A stretch of 64,000 bases of DNA from Saccharospirillum salsuginis (GTDB taxonomy: Bacteria > Pseudomonadota > Gammaproteobacteria > Pseudomonadales > Natronospirillaceae): assembly GCF_014651855.1 (NCBI RefSeq), contig NZ_BMXR01000004.1, positions 1 to 64,000 of the forward strand, written 5' to 3'. This document shows, one piece after another, positions 7,906-18,100 of this stretch. The notes under the pieces were generated by a model. That model was not told where the DNA came from, searched no databases, and was given only the letters and a program-made list of their open reading frames with translations. Within the stretch, counting starts at the first letter, position 1. The number at the start of each line of letters is the position of its first letter. The translations under genes and the position numbers were made by a program.

Positions 7906-8460
7906 TTATCCGCCGTTGGGAGTGCCTGGTGGAGGGCCGTTGCCCTGACCGTTCCCCGGTCCATTACCGCCACCCGGATTGTTGCCGGATCCGGCGGCGG
8001 GGAGGTCATCCGGAGGGCCTTGCCCCGGAAAGTCGTCATTGCCGGCGGCCGCGGGCAGGTCCGACAGTAGATCGTCCAGCATCTCCTCGCGTCGCTGCCT
8101 GGCGGCCTCCGGCAACGCCTCGATGTCTTCCTCGCTCATACCGATCAGCGACTGCAGCGACATCAAACGGCCATTGCCGGACACGGTCGACTGACGCAGC
8201 CAGACCTCGAGCAACTGGTCCAGCTCTTCGGATTCGGGGTTGGACTCGATCAATTGATCCAGTCGACGTGACAAGGCTCGGGGGTCGGTCTCTCCGCTCA
8301 AATCGAGGACATCGCTGGGCAGTTCATCCCAGGCGCCCCAGGAATCGGTATCCTCTGACCAAGCCAGTCCGCTGGCGAACAGGGCAAGCAAGCCCGTTGT
8401 CATATACCGCATGTTCCGACTCATTTCGCAGGTGGAATTCTGAGGGTAACTGTAACCCAT
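7906..8460 (-). CDS. Small secreted protein between kinase and regulator
   Basis: A protein of up to 184 residues that I do not recognise. Starting at the third ATG (8424) gives a clean signal peptide, MSRNMRYMTTGLLALFASGL, with cleavage near A-W-S. The mature part is acidic and helical (about 40-140). It ends in a roughly 45-residue low-complexity tail of Gly, Pro, Asn and Gln. The first ATG lies 3 bases after the kinase stop codon, so translation may be coupled; which ATG is used is unclear. The position suggests an accessory protein that modulates the sensor in the periplasm, but this is inference. Confidence 0.72.
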   Translation of the reverse strand: MGYSYPQNSTCEMSRNMRYMTTGLLALFASGLAWSEDTDSWGAWDELPSDVLDLSGETDPRALSRRLDQLIESNPESEELDQLLEVWLRQSTVSGNGRLMSLQSLIGMSEEDIEALPEAARQRREEMLDDLLSDLPAAAGNDDFPGQGPPDDLPAAGSGNNPGGGNGPGNGQGNGPPPGTPNGG

Positions 8461-8463
8461 CCG

Positions 8464-10020
8464 TCAGTCCCGGGTGTCGGTCCTTTGTCCGGCTTTGTAA
8501 GGTGCCAGTAACAAGGTCACCCGGCAGCCGCCCAGATCGGAATCGTCCAGTACCATAGCGCCGCCCAACAGTTCGAGGATGTCCCGGCTGATGGCCAGCC
8601 CGAGGCCATGACCGCGTATCGGACCCTCCCGGCTTCGATCGAGTCGATAGAAAGGCTCCAACACCCGCTCCCGTTCCCCGGCTGGTATCCCGGGGCCGTC
8701 ATCGTCCACCCGAAGGCGAATACGCTCGTCGGGCATTCGATCGAGGGTGAGTCTGACTTGATGGTCGGCGTACTTCAAGGCGTTGCTCAAAATGTTGAGA
8801 AACAGTCGCCGCAACAACCGCTCTTCACCTTTCAACCAAACAGCGGTATTGGGCAGCCGGCAGTCCCAACTCACCGCGTCACGGGGTTCGAGCGTCTCGA
8901 TCACGCTCGGTAAAAGGGCGGTCAGGTCGCTGCGGGCTTGTTGATCGGTATCCGTATCCGACAGGCTGTGAAACAGCAGCAGTTCTTCGACCAGGGTTTC
9001 CATTTCGGTCACGGCCTGATCCATTTTATCCGTGACGTATCGCTGTCGATCCTCGGGTTTCAGCATGGCCAACGCGAATTTGAACTGCGCCAGCGGGGTC
9101 TTGAGATCGTGCGAGACCGCCTGGTTAAGCGCCTTGTTGCGTCGACCGTAATCCACCAGTCGGGCCGCCATATTGTTGATGTGCTGGCCCATCGTACCCA
9201 GTTCGTCCCGGGGCTGATCCGGCACATCGACACTGTCCGGCGTGTGTTCGATGGCGTCCACGGCCCGGGTCATCCGCACCAGTCGCCGTCTCAGCGGTGT
9301 CAGCGTCAAATAGATCAATGCGCCCAATGCGATCAGTGTCGCGCCGGCCAGAAGCAGCAGCCCCAGCGGCGTGATCCACTCGAAGCGATGTACGGGGCCC
9401 AGCTTGAGCGCATTGCCCTGGCCCATGGGAATGTAAAGCGTCTGGCCGGGTGCGGTCAGGCCGGCACTTTGATTGACGATAACGGCTTGCCCTTGTTGCA
9501 ACTGCCGCTGCTGCAGAAATCCCAGGGGCTCTTCGGCGAGACCGACCGGTTGGATCGCGATCCCGCTGCGCTCGCTCAAGCGGGCCAACAGTTCGTCCCG
9601 ATCGTCCACATCGGCCAGTGACAGGGCATTGACCACGAGATAGCCGGTGCCGATCAGCAATTCGTCCCAGTCCGCGATGCTGGCCGTGATCAAACGGGAT
9701 CCGTCATTGAGAGGCAGGGTGATCCCGGCCCGCTCCGACCACCAACGGGCTTCTGTGATACCGGTGGGTTCGGAATTGTTCGCCAGACCCCACTCGGTTC
9801 CGGTCAGCCGCGACAGAATGGTGGTCCAGTCATTCAGTCGTTCGGGTGCGACCACCGACCCGTTTCGATCGAGAGCGGGTTGGAGAGCCGCGATCCGGTA
9901 CTCCACGAATTCGTTGAATCGATAGCGGTTCACCTGATCGAGCACCAGCCAGACTCCGGTCGCGGTTAAGGCGAGGGTGAGCAGCAGATTCAGGTAAACC
10001 CGTGTAAACAGTGATTGCAT
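8464..10020 (-). CDS. RstB-like sensor histidine kinase
   Basis: A 518-residue membrane kinase. TM1 spans about 8-27, a periplasmic sensor region of about 190 residues follows, and TM2 spans about 217-240. Then come a HAMP linker and the phosphoacceptor H304 in VSHDLKTPL. The ATPase domain has NILSNALKYA (N box), VDDDGPGIP (G1) and GHGLGLAIS (G2). The order kinase, small protein, regulator on one strand suggests one operon read away from the DUF4382 lipoproteins; kinase and first lipoprotein starts are 180 bases apart and divergent. The stimulus is unknown. Confidence 0.92.
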   Translation of the reverse strand: MQSLFTRVYLNLLLTLALTATGVWLVLDQVNRYRFNEFVEYRIAALQPALDRNGSVVAPERLNDWTTILSRLTGTEWGLANNSEPTGITEARWWSERAGITLPLNDGSRLITASIADWDELLIGTGYLVVNALSLADVDDRDELLARLSERSGIAIQPVGLAEEPLGFLQQRQLQQGQAVIVNQSAGLTAPGQTLYIPMGQGNALKLGPVHRFEWITPLGLLLLAGATLIALGALIYLTLTPLRRRLVRMTRAVDAIEHTPDSVDVPDQPRDELGTMGQHINNMAARLVDYGRRNKALNQAVSHDLKTPLAQFKFALAMLKPEDRQRYVTDKMDQAVTEMETLVEELLLFHSLSDTDTDQQARSDLTALLPSVIETLEPRDAVSWDCRLPNTAVWLKGEERLLRRLFLNILSNALKYADHQVRLTLDRMPDERIRLRVDDDGPGIPAGERERVLEPFYRLDRSREGPIRGHGLGLAISRDILELLGGAMVLDDSDLGGCRVTLLLAPYKAGQRTDTRD

Positions 10021-10199
10021 GGTTTTGTCAGGCCTTTACACCGTGTTCAGTCAGCCGGGCGGTCTTCGGTAAACTCGGGCTTACATTTGCCATAAAGAGG
10101 TCTTACACATCTTCATCAACTCTTTTCTACAGTAGGCGATGTTACTTTTGGCAAGGACCAATCGGGGTTCCTGCCACATCCTCGAAAGGAGGTCAGTGT

Positions 10200-11108
10200 A
10201 TGACGTCACCATTCAAAACGGTAGCGGCCCTGGGAATGGCATCCGCCGTGCTCGCCGGTTGTAATCTGGAGTCAGCCGGATCGGGCACCGGGACGCTCTC
10301 GCTGGATATCACCGACGCACCCGTCGATGAGGCGGTCGCCGTCAATGTGGTGTTCGAAGGGGTGATCATCCAATCCGCCGCCGATAATCGCATTGAAATC
10401 ACTTACGACGAACCCAAGACCATCAACCTGCTGGACCTTCAGGGTGGTGAAACCGCCGCCTTGCTTGAAGGGGAGACTCTGGCGGCAGGCGACTACGAGT
10501 GGATCCGTCTGAAGCTCGATGCCGACGAAGGCACCGGCAGTTCCAACATTGAAATCGGTCCCGGTCCCAACGAAGGCACTTACAGCCTGACAGTACCGAG
10601 CGGCCAACAGACTGGCCTGAAGCTGGTGAAAGGCTTTACCATTCCCGCGAACGGCAGCGCATCCTTCACCATCGATTTCGATCTGAGGAAATCCGTGATC
10701 AAGACGGGCAATGGTCAGTACAAACTGAAACCGACATTGCGTCTGGTCGACAACACAACGGTGGGTGCCATTTCCGGTACGGTCGCCGAGGCCACCATCG
10801 ACGCCATCAATGCAGATGAGGCCGGTGCCTGCGATGCGGGCATGGCGGTCTACGTCTATGAAGGCTCGGATGTAATGGCCGACGATGTCGGTAGCGCCGG
10901 CAGCGTGCCGATCACGACCGCCATGGTTGAGCAACAGGGATCCGGCGAACTCGGTTATACGGCCGCCTTCCTGGTGGAAGGGGACTATACCTCCGCCTTC
11001 ACCTGCGATGCTGAACTGGACGATCCCGAAGGAGATGACGACCTGTCCTTCACCGGCACTCAAAACGTGACCGTTTCGGCCGATGCAACGTCACAAGCCG
11101 ATTTTTAA
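10200..11108 (+). CDS. DUF4382-type lipoprotein, paralog 1
   Basis: A 302-residue lipoprotein. The signal peptide ends in the lipobox AVLAGC with C21 as the lipidated residue. A DUF4382-like beta domain follows: GTLSLDITDAPVDEA, VVFEGVIIQS, KTINLLDLQGGETAALL and DYEWIRLKLDA, then FTIDFDLRKSV and YKLKPTLRLV. The C-terminal part (about 190-302) resembles a second beta domain. A perfect AAGGAGGT sits 6-7 bases before the ATG. It is the first of three paralogs and divergent from the kinase. The lack of a lipoprotein-retention Asp after Cys suggests the outer membrane. Function is unknown. Confidence 0.88.
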   Translation: MTSPFKTVAALGMASAVLAGCNLESAGSGTGTLSLDITDAPVDEAVAVNVVFEGVIIQSAADNRIEITYDEPKTINLLDLQGGETAALLEGETLAAGDYEWIRLKLDADEGTGSSNIEIGPGPNEGTYSLTVPSGQQTGLKLVKGFTIPANGSASFTIDFDLRKSVIKTGNGQYKLKPTLRLVDNTTVGAISGTVAEATIDAINADEAGACDAGMAVYVYEGSDVMADDVGSAGSVPITTAMVEQQGSGELGYTAAFLVEGDYTSAFTCDAELDDPEGDDDLSFTGTQNVTVSADATSQADF

Positions 11109-11126
11109 CACTCTGTAACCTCTTTA

Positions 11127-11156
11127 TCCGGTAAGAGCCTTTAGGCTCTTGCCGGA
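11127..11156 (+). terminator. Hairpin after DUF4382 paralog 1
   Basis: A 13-base stem TCCGGTAAGAGCC / GGCTCTTGCCGGA with a TTTA loop and one T-G pair. It lies 19 bases after the stop codon. No T-run follows, so it may be a processing or attenuating hairpin and not a classical terminator. Confidence 0.55.
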
Positions 11157-11301
11157 CAGCTCTCACTATTGACCCGCCTCTCATTTCTACAGTTGCAAAA
11201 CACGGTATCAACACCCCATTGTTTTTATAGGGCTAGCCTGTCGACAGGCCGGTGAGTTTTTCTTATTCCACCGGTTCCGATTGAAAAAGGGAGTCTGTGC
11301 A

Positions 11302-12171
11302 ATGCAACGAATGATGCTCACCACCGTGATCGGCACCGCAGTACTGCTTGGCGGTTGTAATCCCGACTGGAACCTCGGTGCGGGTCGGCTCAGTCTGGCC
11401 GTTACCGATGCACCGGTGGACTTTGCCGACTCCGTGGTCGTCGTGTTTACCGGCGTCACCTTATATTCAGAGTCTATCGGCCGTATCGAATTGACGTTCG
11501 ATGAACCCAAATCCATTGATCTTCTCGACTTGCAGGGAGGCGAATCCGCCGCCTTGTTAAGTGACGTCAAGATTCAGGGTGGCCAGTATGACTGGGTTCG
11601 ATTGGACGTGTCGGCGCAACCCGGCAACAGTGATTCCTACATTGAAATCGGCGGTGCACGATACGATCTCGAATTGTCGGAGCACGGCGAGTCCGGCTTG
11701 ACATGGTCGAGCGGTCTGTCCGTTCCGGTTGACCGAACCGCCAAGTACACCGTTGATTTCGACTTGCGACAATCCATTGTTCATCACGGCCAAACCTATC
11801 GCCTGGATCCGTCACTTCGTTGGATCGCAAACGCGGTAACCGGCGGTGTCAGTGGCACCGTATCTTCGGGTCTGGTGACCGGTGATTGTCATGGCGCTGT
11901 CTATGCGTACGCGGGTTCGGATGTCACTCCCGGAGATGTCGGTGGTGAAGGACAAGCGCCGGTGACCTCGGCGATTGTTCACACGGAAGCGACGGGGACG
12001 GTCGCCTATGACTACGACATTGGTTTTCTGAATTACGGTGAATACACCCTGTCGTTTACGTGCGAGGCCGATACCGACGATCCCGAATCCGCCGACGTTT
12101 TGAATTGGTCCGGTACGCAGAATGTGACGGTAACCGCGGGGCAAATAACAGAAGCTCATTTCGAAAACTGA
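11302..12171 (+). CDS. DUF4382-type lipoprotein, paralog 2
   Basis: A 289-residue lipoprotein with lipobox VLLGGC, followed by the same domain as its neighbours: GRLSLAVTDAPVDFA, VVFTGVTLYS, KSIDLLDLQGGESAALL, YDWVRLDVSA and YTVDFDLRQSIVHHG. The C-terminal half has YAGSDVTPGDVGGEGQ and LSFTCEADTDDPES, shared almost word for word with paralog 3. The ATG has AGGGAG upstream; a TTG 21 bases earlier is a less likely start. Gaps of about 160-190 bases on both sides suggest that each paralog may have its own promoter. Confidence 0.88.
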   Translation: MQRMMLTTVIGTAVLLGGCNPDWNLGAGRLSLAVTDAPVDFADSVVVVFTGVTLYSESIGRIELTFDEPKSIDLLDLQGGESAALLSDVKIQGGQYDWVRLDVSAQPGNSDSYIEIGGARYDLELSEHGESGLTWSSGLSVPVDRTAKYTVDFDLRQSIVHHGQTYRLDPSLRWIANAVTGGVSGTVSSGLVTGDCHGAVYAYAGSDVTPGDVGGEGQAPVTSAIVHTEATGTVAYDYDIGFLNYGEYTLSFTCEADTDDPESADVLNWSGTQNVTVTAGQITEAHFEN

Positions 12172-12331
12172 GCTTAACCGTACCGTGTTCACAGTTACAG
12201 TATCGACGCGCTCTCACAACTACAGTCGACGAACATGGGCGGAACAACAGGGCGCCGCCTTCCATCGTAGTCTTGCTGTCGACGTCGGGATAACCCGGCT
12301 CGACTAAGCTAAAACGATAGGAGGGAGTAGC

Positions 12332-13243
12332 GTGAAAATAAAATCTTTGATCGGTTGTATCGGTGTGGGTTTGATGGCGATGTCCTTGACTGGATGTCAG
12401 CTTGAAGAGGACGACAGCGGTTCGGATAACGGATCGAACGATGGATCGGGATCACTGACGGGTCGAATGAATCTGCGCATAACCGATGCACCCATCGATT
12501 CAGCCGACAAGGTTGTTGTCGTATTTACCGGAGTCACGGTACAAGCCGAAGACGGTCAACGTGTAGAGTATGAATACGAGGAACCCCGTGAGATTGATTT
12601 GCTGTCGCTGCAAGGGCAAACGACCGAGTCCTTGTTGGAAGAGGTCGAACTGGAAGCGGGAGATTATGAGTGGATCCGGTTGCATGTCGCGGCCGAAACC
12701 GGTGTGACTGATTCCTATATCGAGGTCGACGGTGCCCAGCATGATTTACGCATTCCGAGTGGAGCGCAAACCGGGTTGAAGCTGGTGAACGGTTTTACCA
12801 TCGAAGAAGACCAGACCTCCAACTACACCATCGATTTCGATCTTCGCCAATCCATCGTACACAATCCGCAGGGGTATAAGCTGAAACCGACTCTTCGGCT
12901 GGTAGCGGACGACGACACCGGAACAGTCGATGGTTCGGTCGACGGCGGGCTGATTACGGCTGAATGCAGCGGCGCGATCTACGTCTACGCCGGTGTCGAC
13001 ATCACGCCAGGGGATCTGGGCGGTGAAGAGGTCCAGCCTCTAACAACCAAGCTGGTGGACACCGATGCCACCGGCGTCACCGAGTTCGAGTACGAATTGG
13101 CGTTTATGGCGGCCGGCGAGTATACCCTGGCTTTTACCTGCGAAGCCGACCTGGATGACCCGGAAGCCGACGATACCCTCGAGTGGCTGGCCACGCACAG
13201 TGTGACGGTCACTGCGGGAGGATCGGCCACGGTCGATTTTTAA
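12332..13243 (+). CDS. DUF4382-type lipoprotein, paralog 3
   Basis: A 303-residue lipoprotein starting at a GTG with a strong AGGAGGGAG upstream. The lipobox is MSLTGC, followed by an acidic Ser/Gly/Asp linker. The DUF4382-like domain shows GRMNLRITDAPIDSA, VVFTGVTVQA, IDLLSLQGQTTESLL, DYEWIRLHVAA and YTIDFDLRQSIVHN. The C-terminal half matches paralog 2 (YAGVDITPGDLGGEEVQ, LAFTCEADLDDPEAD). It closes the tandem array just before the flgB operon. The acidic composition is unlike a DNA-binding or enzymatic protein and fits a surface or periplasmic structural role. Confidence 0.88.
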   Translation: MKIKSLIGCIGVGLMAMSLTGCQLEEDDSGSDNGSNDGSGSLTGRMNLRITDAPIDSADKVVVVFTGVTVQAEDGQRVEYEYEEPREIDLLSLQGQTTESLLEEVELEAGDYEWIRLHVAAETGVTDSYIEVDGAQHDLRIPSGAQTGLKLVNGFTIEEDQTSNYTIDFDLRQSIVHNPQGYKLKPTLRLVADDDTGTVDGSVDGGLITAECSGAIYVYAGVDITPGDLGGEEVQPLTTKLVDTDATGVTEFEYELAFMAAGEYTLAFTCEADLDDPEADDTLEWLATHSVTVTAGGSATVDF

Positions 13244-13263
13244 CCTTACAACCCCTACCGACA

Positions 13264-13297
13264 CCCCGGGGAAGACCGGAATCGGCCTTCCCCGGGG
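13264..13297 (+). terminator. Strong hairpin after DUF4382 array
   Basis: A perfect 11-base stem, CCCCGGGGAAG / CTTCCCCGGGG, encloses a second small stem CCG/CGG. It lies 20 bases after the third lipoprotein stop. No T-tract follows. It would separate the lipoprotein genes from the flgB operon. Confidence 0.6.
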
Positions 13298-13389
13298 CCT
13301 GCCACATCAACCGGTCAACCCTTGCCGGTTGCCGTTGTTGAACGAGCTCGAAAATCCCCAACCCATTGAATTAAAAGGAAAAACAGACT

Positions 13390-13405
13390 TGGCACCCGAC
13401 TTGCA
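13390..13405 (+). promoter_or_regulatory. Sigma-54 promoter of flgBCDE
   Basis: TGGCACCCGACTTGCA is an almost perfect -24/-12 element with GG and GC separated by exactly 10 bases. It lies 42 bases before the flgB ATG. This is the expected position for activation by FleQ or FleR with RpoN. Confidence 0.92.
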
Positions 13406-13447
13406 AAAGTCATTGTAACTTCGAAAAAAGCGGCAAAGAGGTGTCCA

Positions 13448-13846
13448 ATGTCTGCACTGGGATTCAACAACTCGCTGGGGATTCACGACAACGCCCTGTT
13501 GGTCCGTGCGCAGCGCTCCGAGGTGCTGGCCAACAACCTGGCCAATGCCGATACACCGAACTACAAGGCTCGGGACATGGATTTTCAGGCGATCCTGCGC
13601 GGTGAGGCCAAAAAAGCCCAGGGGCTGGACATGGCCCGGACGGACGGCGAGCACATTCCCGGCCGCGTCGAGACCGGACACGAGATGCTTTACCGCAACC
13701 CGATTCAGCCGTCCATCGACGGCAATACCGTCGACACCAATGTCGAGAACGCCGAATTCACCAAGAACGCCATGTCGTACAACGCCAGCTTTGACTTCCT
13801 GAACCGGAAATTCAAAGGCCTGGACGGCGCCTTGAGAGGGCAATAA
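13448..13846 (+). CDS. flgB: Flagellar proximal rod protein FlgB
   Basis: A 132-residue proximal rod subunit, exported through the flagellar type III system. The rod-family motif RSEVLANNLANADTPNYKARDMDF lies at about 22-45, and the C-terminal heptad region ends with NRKFKGLDGALRGQ. AAAGAGG precedes the ATG. It opens the flgBCDE operon behind a sigma-54 promoter, and flgC starts two bases after its stop. Length is normal for the family. Confidence 0.96.
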   Translation: MSALGFNNSLGIHDNALLVRAQRSEVLANNLANADTPNYKARDMDFQAILRGEAKKAQGLDMARTDGEHIPGRVETGHEMLYRNPIQPSIDGNTVDTNVENAEFTKNAMSYNASFDFLNRKFKGLDGALRGQ

Positions 13847-13848
13847 TC

Positions 13849-14292
13849 ATGTCGCTGAATAACGTCATCAACATCGCCGGATCCGGCATGAATGCCCAGT
13901 CGATCCGGTTGAACACCACGGCCAGCAACCTGGCCAATGCTCAAAGCGTCAGCTCGAGCGAGGAAGACACCTACCGTGCCCGTAAGCCGGTGTTCGAAGT
14001 ACTGCAGGGGCAATTTCAGGATCGGGATTTGATGGACCCGGTCGACCTGGAGCACGACGTGGGCGAGGGCGTGCATGTGGCCGGTATCATCGAAAAGGAC
14101 GATCCGCTCGATATCCGCTATGAGCCGACTCATCCCATGGCCGATGAAAACGGTTATGTCTACTACCCGAACGTGAATGTGGTCGAGGAAATGGCGGACA
14201 TGATCTCGGCGTCGCGCAGTTTCACGGTGAACGTCGAAGTCTTCAATACCGCCAAAACCATGATGCAGAAAACAATGACGATGGGGCAATAG
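13849..14292 (+). CDS. flgC: Flagellar rod protein FlgC
   Basis: A 147-residue rod subunit. The N-terminus has GSGMNAQSIRLNTTASNLANAQ, and the C-terminal rod-family helix contains NVNVVEEMADMISASRSF. Length is normal. It is tightly packed between flgB and flgD. Confidence 0.96.
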   Translation: MSLNNVINIAGSGMNAQSIRLNTTASNLANAQSVSSSEEDTYRARKPVFEVLQGQFQDRDLMDPVDLEHDVGEGVHVAGIIEKDDPLDIRYEPTHPMADENGYVYYPNVNVVEEMADMISASRSFTVNVEVFNTAKTMMQKTMTMGQ

Positions 14293-14308
14293 CCAGTGAG
14301 GGTCCGGT

Positions 14309-15061
14309 ATGTCTGATGTCAACAATGTCTCTGGCTCCAGTGCGCTGAGCCAATACGACATCAACAAGAACGCATCCCAGGAAAAGAAGTCCAACGAGTT
14401 GGGCAAGAACGAGTTCCTGGAATTGATGATCGCCCAGCTGAATAACCAAAACCCGCTGGAGCCCCAGAAGAATGCCGAGTTCGTGGCCCAGATGGCGCAG
14501 TTCTCGACCGTCGAGGGCATCCAGAACATGAGCAGTGGCTTCGAGTCGCTGGCCAGTTCCTTCAAGTCCTCCCAGGCGTTGCAGGCCAGCTCGCTGGTGG
14601 GCGGGGCAGTGACGGTCGACGGGCAGGACACCAGCCTGTTGCGCCACGGTGAATTGGTGTACGGCATGGCCGATGTGCCGTCCGGTGCGGACAGTCTGAA
14701 ACTTCAGATCACCAACGAAGCCGGTGAGGTCGTCGAGAATGTGCCGCTGGGTTACCAGCCGAATGGCCCGATGTCGTTCAAATGGGACGGCGCGAACCTT
14801 GAGATCAACGGGGAGATGGCGGACATCGACTACGACAAGTTCCCGACCGACGACGACGGCAACATCATTCCGCATGACCCAGGTGAGTATCAGTTCCAGG
14901 TTGTTGGAAATGTAGGCGGGCAGCAGCAGAACCTGAACGTTCACATGAGCGCCCGGGTGGACTCGGTGACGCTGGGTGAAAACAACGACCTGGTGTTGAA
15001 CCTGGCCGGCGGTGGCACCGCCACCATGGCCGATGTGAAACAGATCAATCACGTTTACTGA
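14309..15061 (+). CDS. flgD: Hook-capping protein FlgD
   Basis: A 250-residue cap scaffold for hook polymerisation. The N-terminal motif is LGKNEFLELMIAQLNNQNPLEP (about 31-52), followed by FVAQMAQFSTVEGIQNM. The middle FlgD Ig/Tudor-like part shows YQPNGPMSFKWDG, and the C-terminus has VDSVTLGENNDLVLNL. Length is only slightly above the usual 220-240, although its substrate FlgE is three times the usual size. Confidence 0.95.
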   Translation: MSDVNNVSGSSALSQYDINKNASQEKKSNELGKNEFLELMIAQLNNQNPLEPQKNAEFVAQMAQFSTVEGIQNMSSGFESLASSFKSSQALQASSLVGGAVTVDGQDTSLLRHGELVYGMADVPSGADSLKLQITNEAGEVVENVPLGYQPNGPMSFKWDGANLEINGEMADIDYDKFPTDDDGNIIPHDPGEYQFQVVGNVGGQQQNLNVHMSARVDSVTLGENNDLVLNLAGGGTATMADVKQINHVY

Positions 15062-15150
15062 TCGGATTCAGTAAACGCAGGCGACAGGATGTTTGAGAAG
15101 GCTGTCCGTTTCACGGCGGCTTTTCAAGACGGCAGTGCGAGGAGCATAGC

Positions 15151-18100
15151 ATGACTTTTGGTACCGGGCTGAGCGGCGTCGCCGCGGCGAACAAAGACCT
15201 CAAAGTAACCGGCAACAACATTGCCAATGCGAGTACCACGGGCTTCAAGTCCAGTCGGGCCGAGTTTGGCGACGCCTATACGAACTCTTTCCTTGGCTAT
15301 GGCCAGGACAAGGCTGGTGCCGGTGTCAATGTCCAGAACATTGGCCAGAAGTTCGAGCAAGGCAACATCAGCCAGACGAACTCGGCGCTGGATCTGGCCA
15401 TCGACGGCAATGGTTTCTTTGTCACCGAATACGCCAACGGCTCCGTGACCTATACCCGCTCCGGCATCTTCGGCGTCGACAAGCAGGGTTTCATCACCAA
15501 CAACCAGGGCGCTCGCCTGCAAGGGTTCGGTGTCAATGAAAACGGTCTTGTCAGTGGTGTGTTGACCGACCTGGAGGTGGATACCGGCAACCAGCCGCCG
15601 CGCGGTACCCATGGCGTCGATGCCCGTGTGAACGTGCCTGCCGGCGCCCAGGTCCTGCAGCAGGACGGCACCATTACGCGGACCAATGGTCTGGCCATCG
15701 GCTCCGCTCAGGTGGGACCGCTGGAAGACATTGCCACTACGGTGGACACGCTCGGCATTCCCACCACATCCGGAACCGAGGCCCGATACGACGGCGGTAC
15801 TCTGGGTGGTAACATCACCTTTCCGTACGACCCGGCGGCCGATGGCACGTCCGGCTGGACCATCGAAGTCAGTGTCCAGGGGCCCAACATTGAAGGCGGC
15901 ACGGCTACATTGACGGATACCATCCAGCCGTTCCAGGCTGGCAAGACGTACGCGGATGTCGATGAAATCGTCGATGATGTTAATCGGGCGATTCTGGGCA
16001 GCCCGGATCTTGCCGGCAAGATCGAGGCCGAAGTGAACGCGGCCGGCGATGGCATCAGTTTCAGTACGACCGGTGTCTACGCCACTGATGGCACCAGTTT
16101 CTCGCTGGCCAATGACGTGGGTACTGTGCTGGGAGCGAACCACTTCAATATTCCGGGTGCACTGACTCAGGCGCCGATCGCCGGTGCGGATCTGTTCGAA
16201 TCCGGCGGTTCCATCGATTTACGGACCATTCCCGGTCAGGCCGCATCGGTTCAGGGTAATGACGATGCCGACCTGGTTTATACCGATGCCGACCCGGGTA
16301 CCTTTTCCGAATTGACCAGTTCGGCCGATCCAGCGGCCGTGGACGGTGGTAACTTTGGTCAAACCAGCCTGGGTACGGGGGATCGTATCCGGTTCAACGC
16401 CTCGATTCCGGGAGAAGTGTCTCCCACCTTGATTGATGTCGACATCAACGGTGTCGCCAGCGCCGCCGACCTGGTCAACCAGTTTAACGCGGCGTTCAAC
16501 ACGGCATTCGGCTCCCCCGATGTATTACAAGCGTCCTATTCGGCCAACCGTCTGGTCGTGACGGTCGGGTCGGACGTGGGTGAAGGCAGTAACGATATCA
16601 ATCTGGTGCAAGTGAGCGACGCCCAGAACAACGATGATTTTAATCTGGTGACCATGGGTATGGACACCAGCAACTCGACTCCAGCGCCGACCTTGGTGGC
16701 CGGTGACGACCCGGTTTTGGCCAACAACCTGCTGGACATCGAAATCGAAGGTGGCATCAGCGACACCATTCAGATTCCACCCGGCAGTTATGGCAGCCAT
16801 AATCAGTTGGTCGAGGCCATCAACGACGCCATCGAAGTCAGTCCTTCCCTGTTCGGGCAGGTGGAAGCCAGTGAGATCAATGGTCGTATTGTGCTTGAGC
16901 GTACCGAGATCGGGGACAGCGGGGATATTGATGTCTCTGAAGGGGACCCCAACAGTGTGACCCTGGATGCGCTCGGCTTTACCAGCACCACCAAGACCCT
17001 GGGGATCGATACCATCGACCGGTCCCATTCTTTCCGGGTCAATTTGACCGTGCCCGCACCGGACCCGGAAGACCGCTCGGGCTCCGTCGAAATATCGCTC
17101 GAGGAAGAGATCATCTCCATTGACCAGTTGGCGGCGGCGATCAACCGTGAATTGGCGGCTGTACCGGCGGAAGACTACATCGGTGTCCAGGCTCAGGTCA
17201 TTCAGGACGAGCAAGGCCGCAAACAGTTGCAATTTGTTGCCACCGAAGCGGGAGAGGCATCTCAGGTATCGGTCACCAATATTCAGGCTCCCGGTGACGA
17301 TCTGGATGTCGAGCAATTGTACGGCTTGTTGCAAACCGATCAGTACAATACCGATCTGGTCACCGTAGGCGAACCTGAAGTAACCAACGGCTATCCTGAG
17401 CAGAGCTTTGTTTTGTATAACGAAGATGAAGATGAGCGCACCACCATCACTACAGAAGCCGGTGCTTCAGCCTCCGAGATCGCCGCTCAGCTATCCGAAA
17501 ACGCGGGTGTGGATGCCTCCGCGGAGACCGAGGTTCGGCTGTTGAGCGATAACTACGCCAACTCCGGAGATCTGGATCTGTTCATCAACGGACAGGTGAT
17601 CAGCGCCAACGATTTCCAATCCATGGTCGACGAAATCAACCAGTATCAGCAGACGTCGCTGAACAGTATCACGGCGGAACTGGATGACAGCACCGGCGAC
17701 ATCGTGCTCACGTCCAGCACCGGTATCGACATCGAAGTCTCGATCGAATCGACGAACGACAACGATTCCCTCACGGTGCAAGGCTATGAAGGTACCGCCC
17801 CCGTTGTGTTGGGTGGTGAGCCCGATGCCGAAACCAATGCCAAGATTGGCGGCTATGTCGACATCATTCTCAACGAAGGTTTCACGCTGACCGAACCCGA
17901 GCCTCGTGTAGCCGGTCTGTTCAATGGCTTGACCGACTCCAGCTTCGAAGACTACACCATCAATGCCTTCGACCCGGATGACCCGGAAACATACAATGAA
18001 ACCTCGTCCCTGCCGATTTACGATTCCATCGGCAACCAGCACCAATTGCAGTTGTTCTACGTGAAGGATCCGGAGGATCCCAACCGCCCGAACGCACTGA

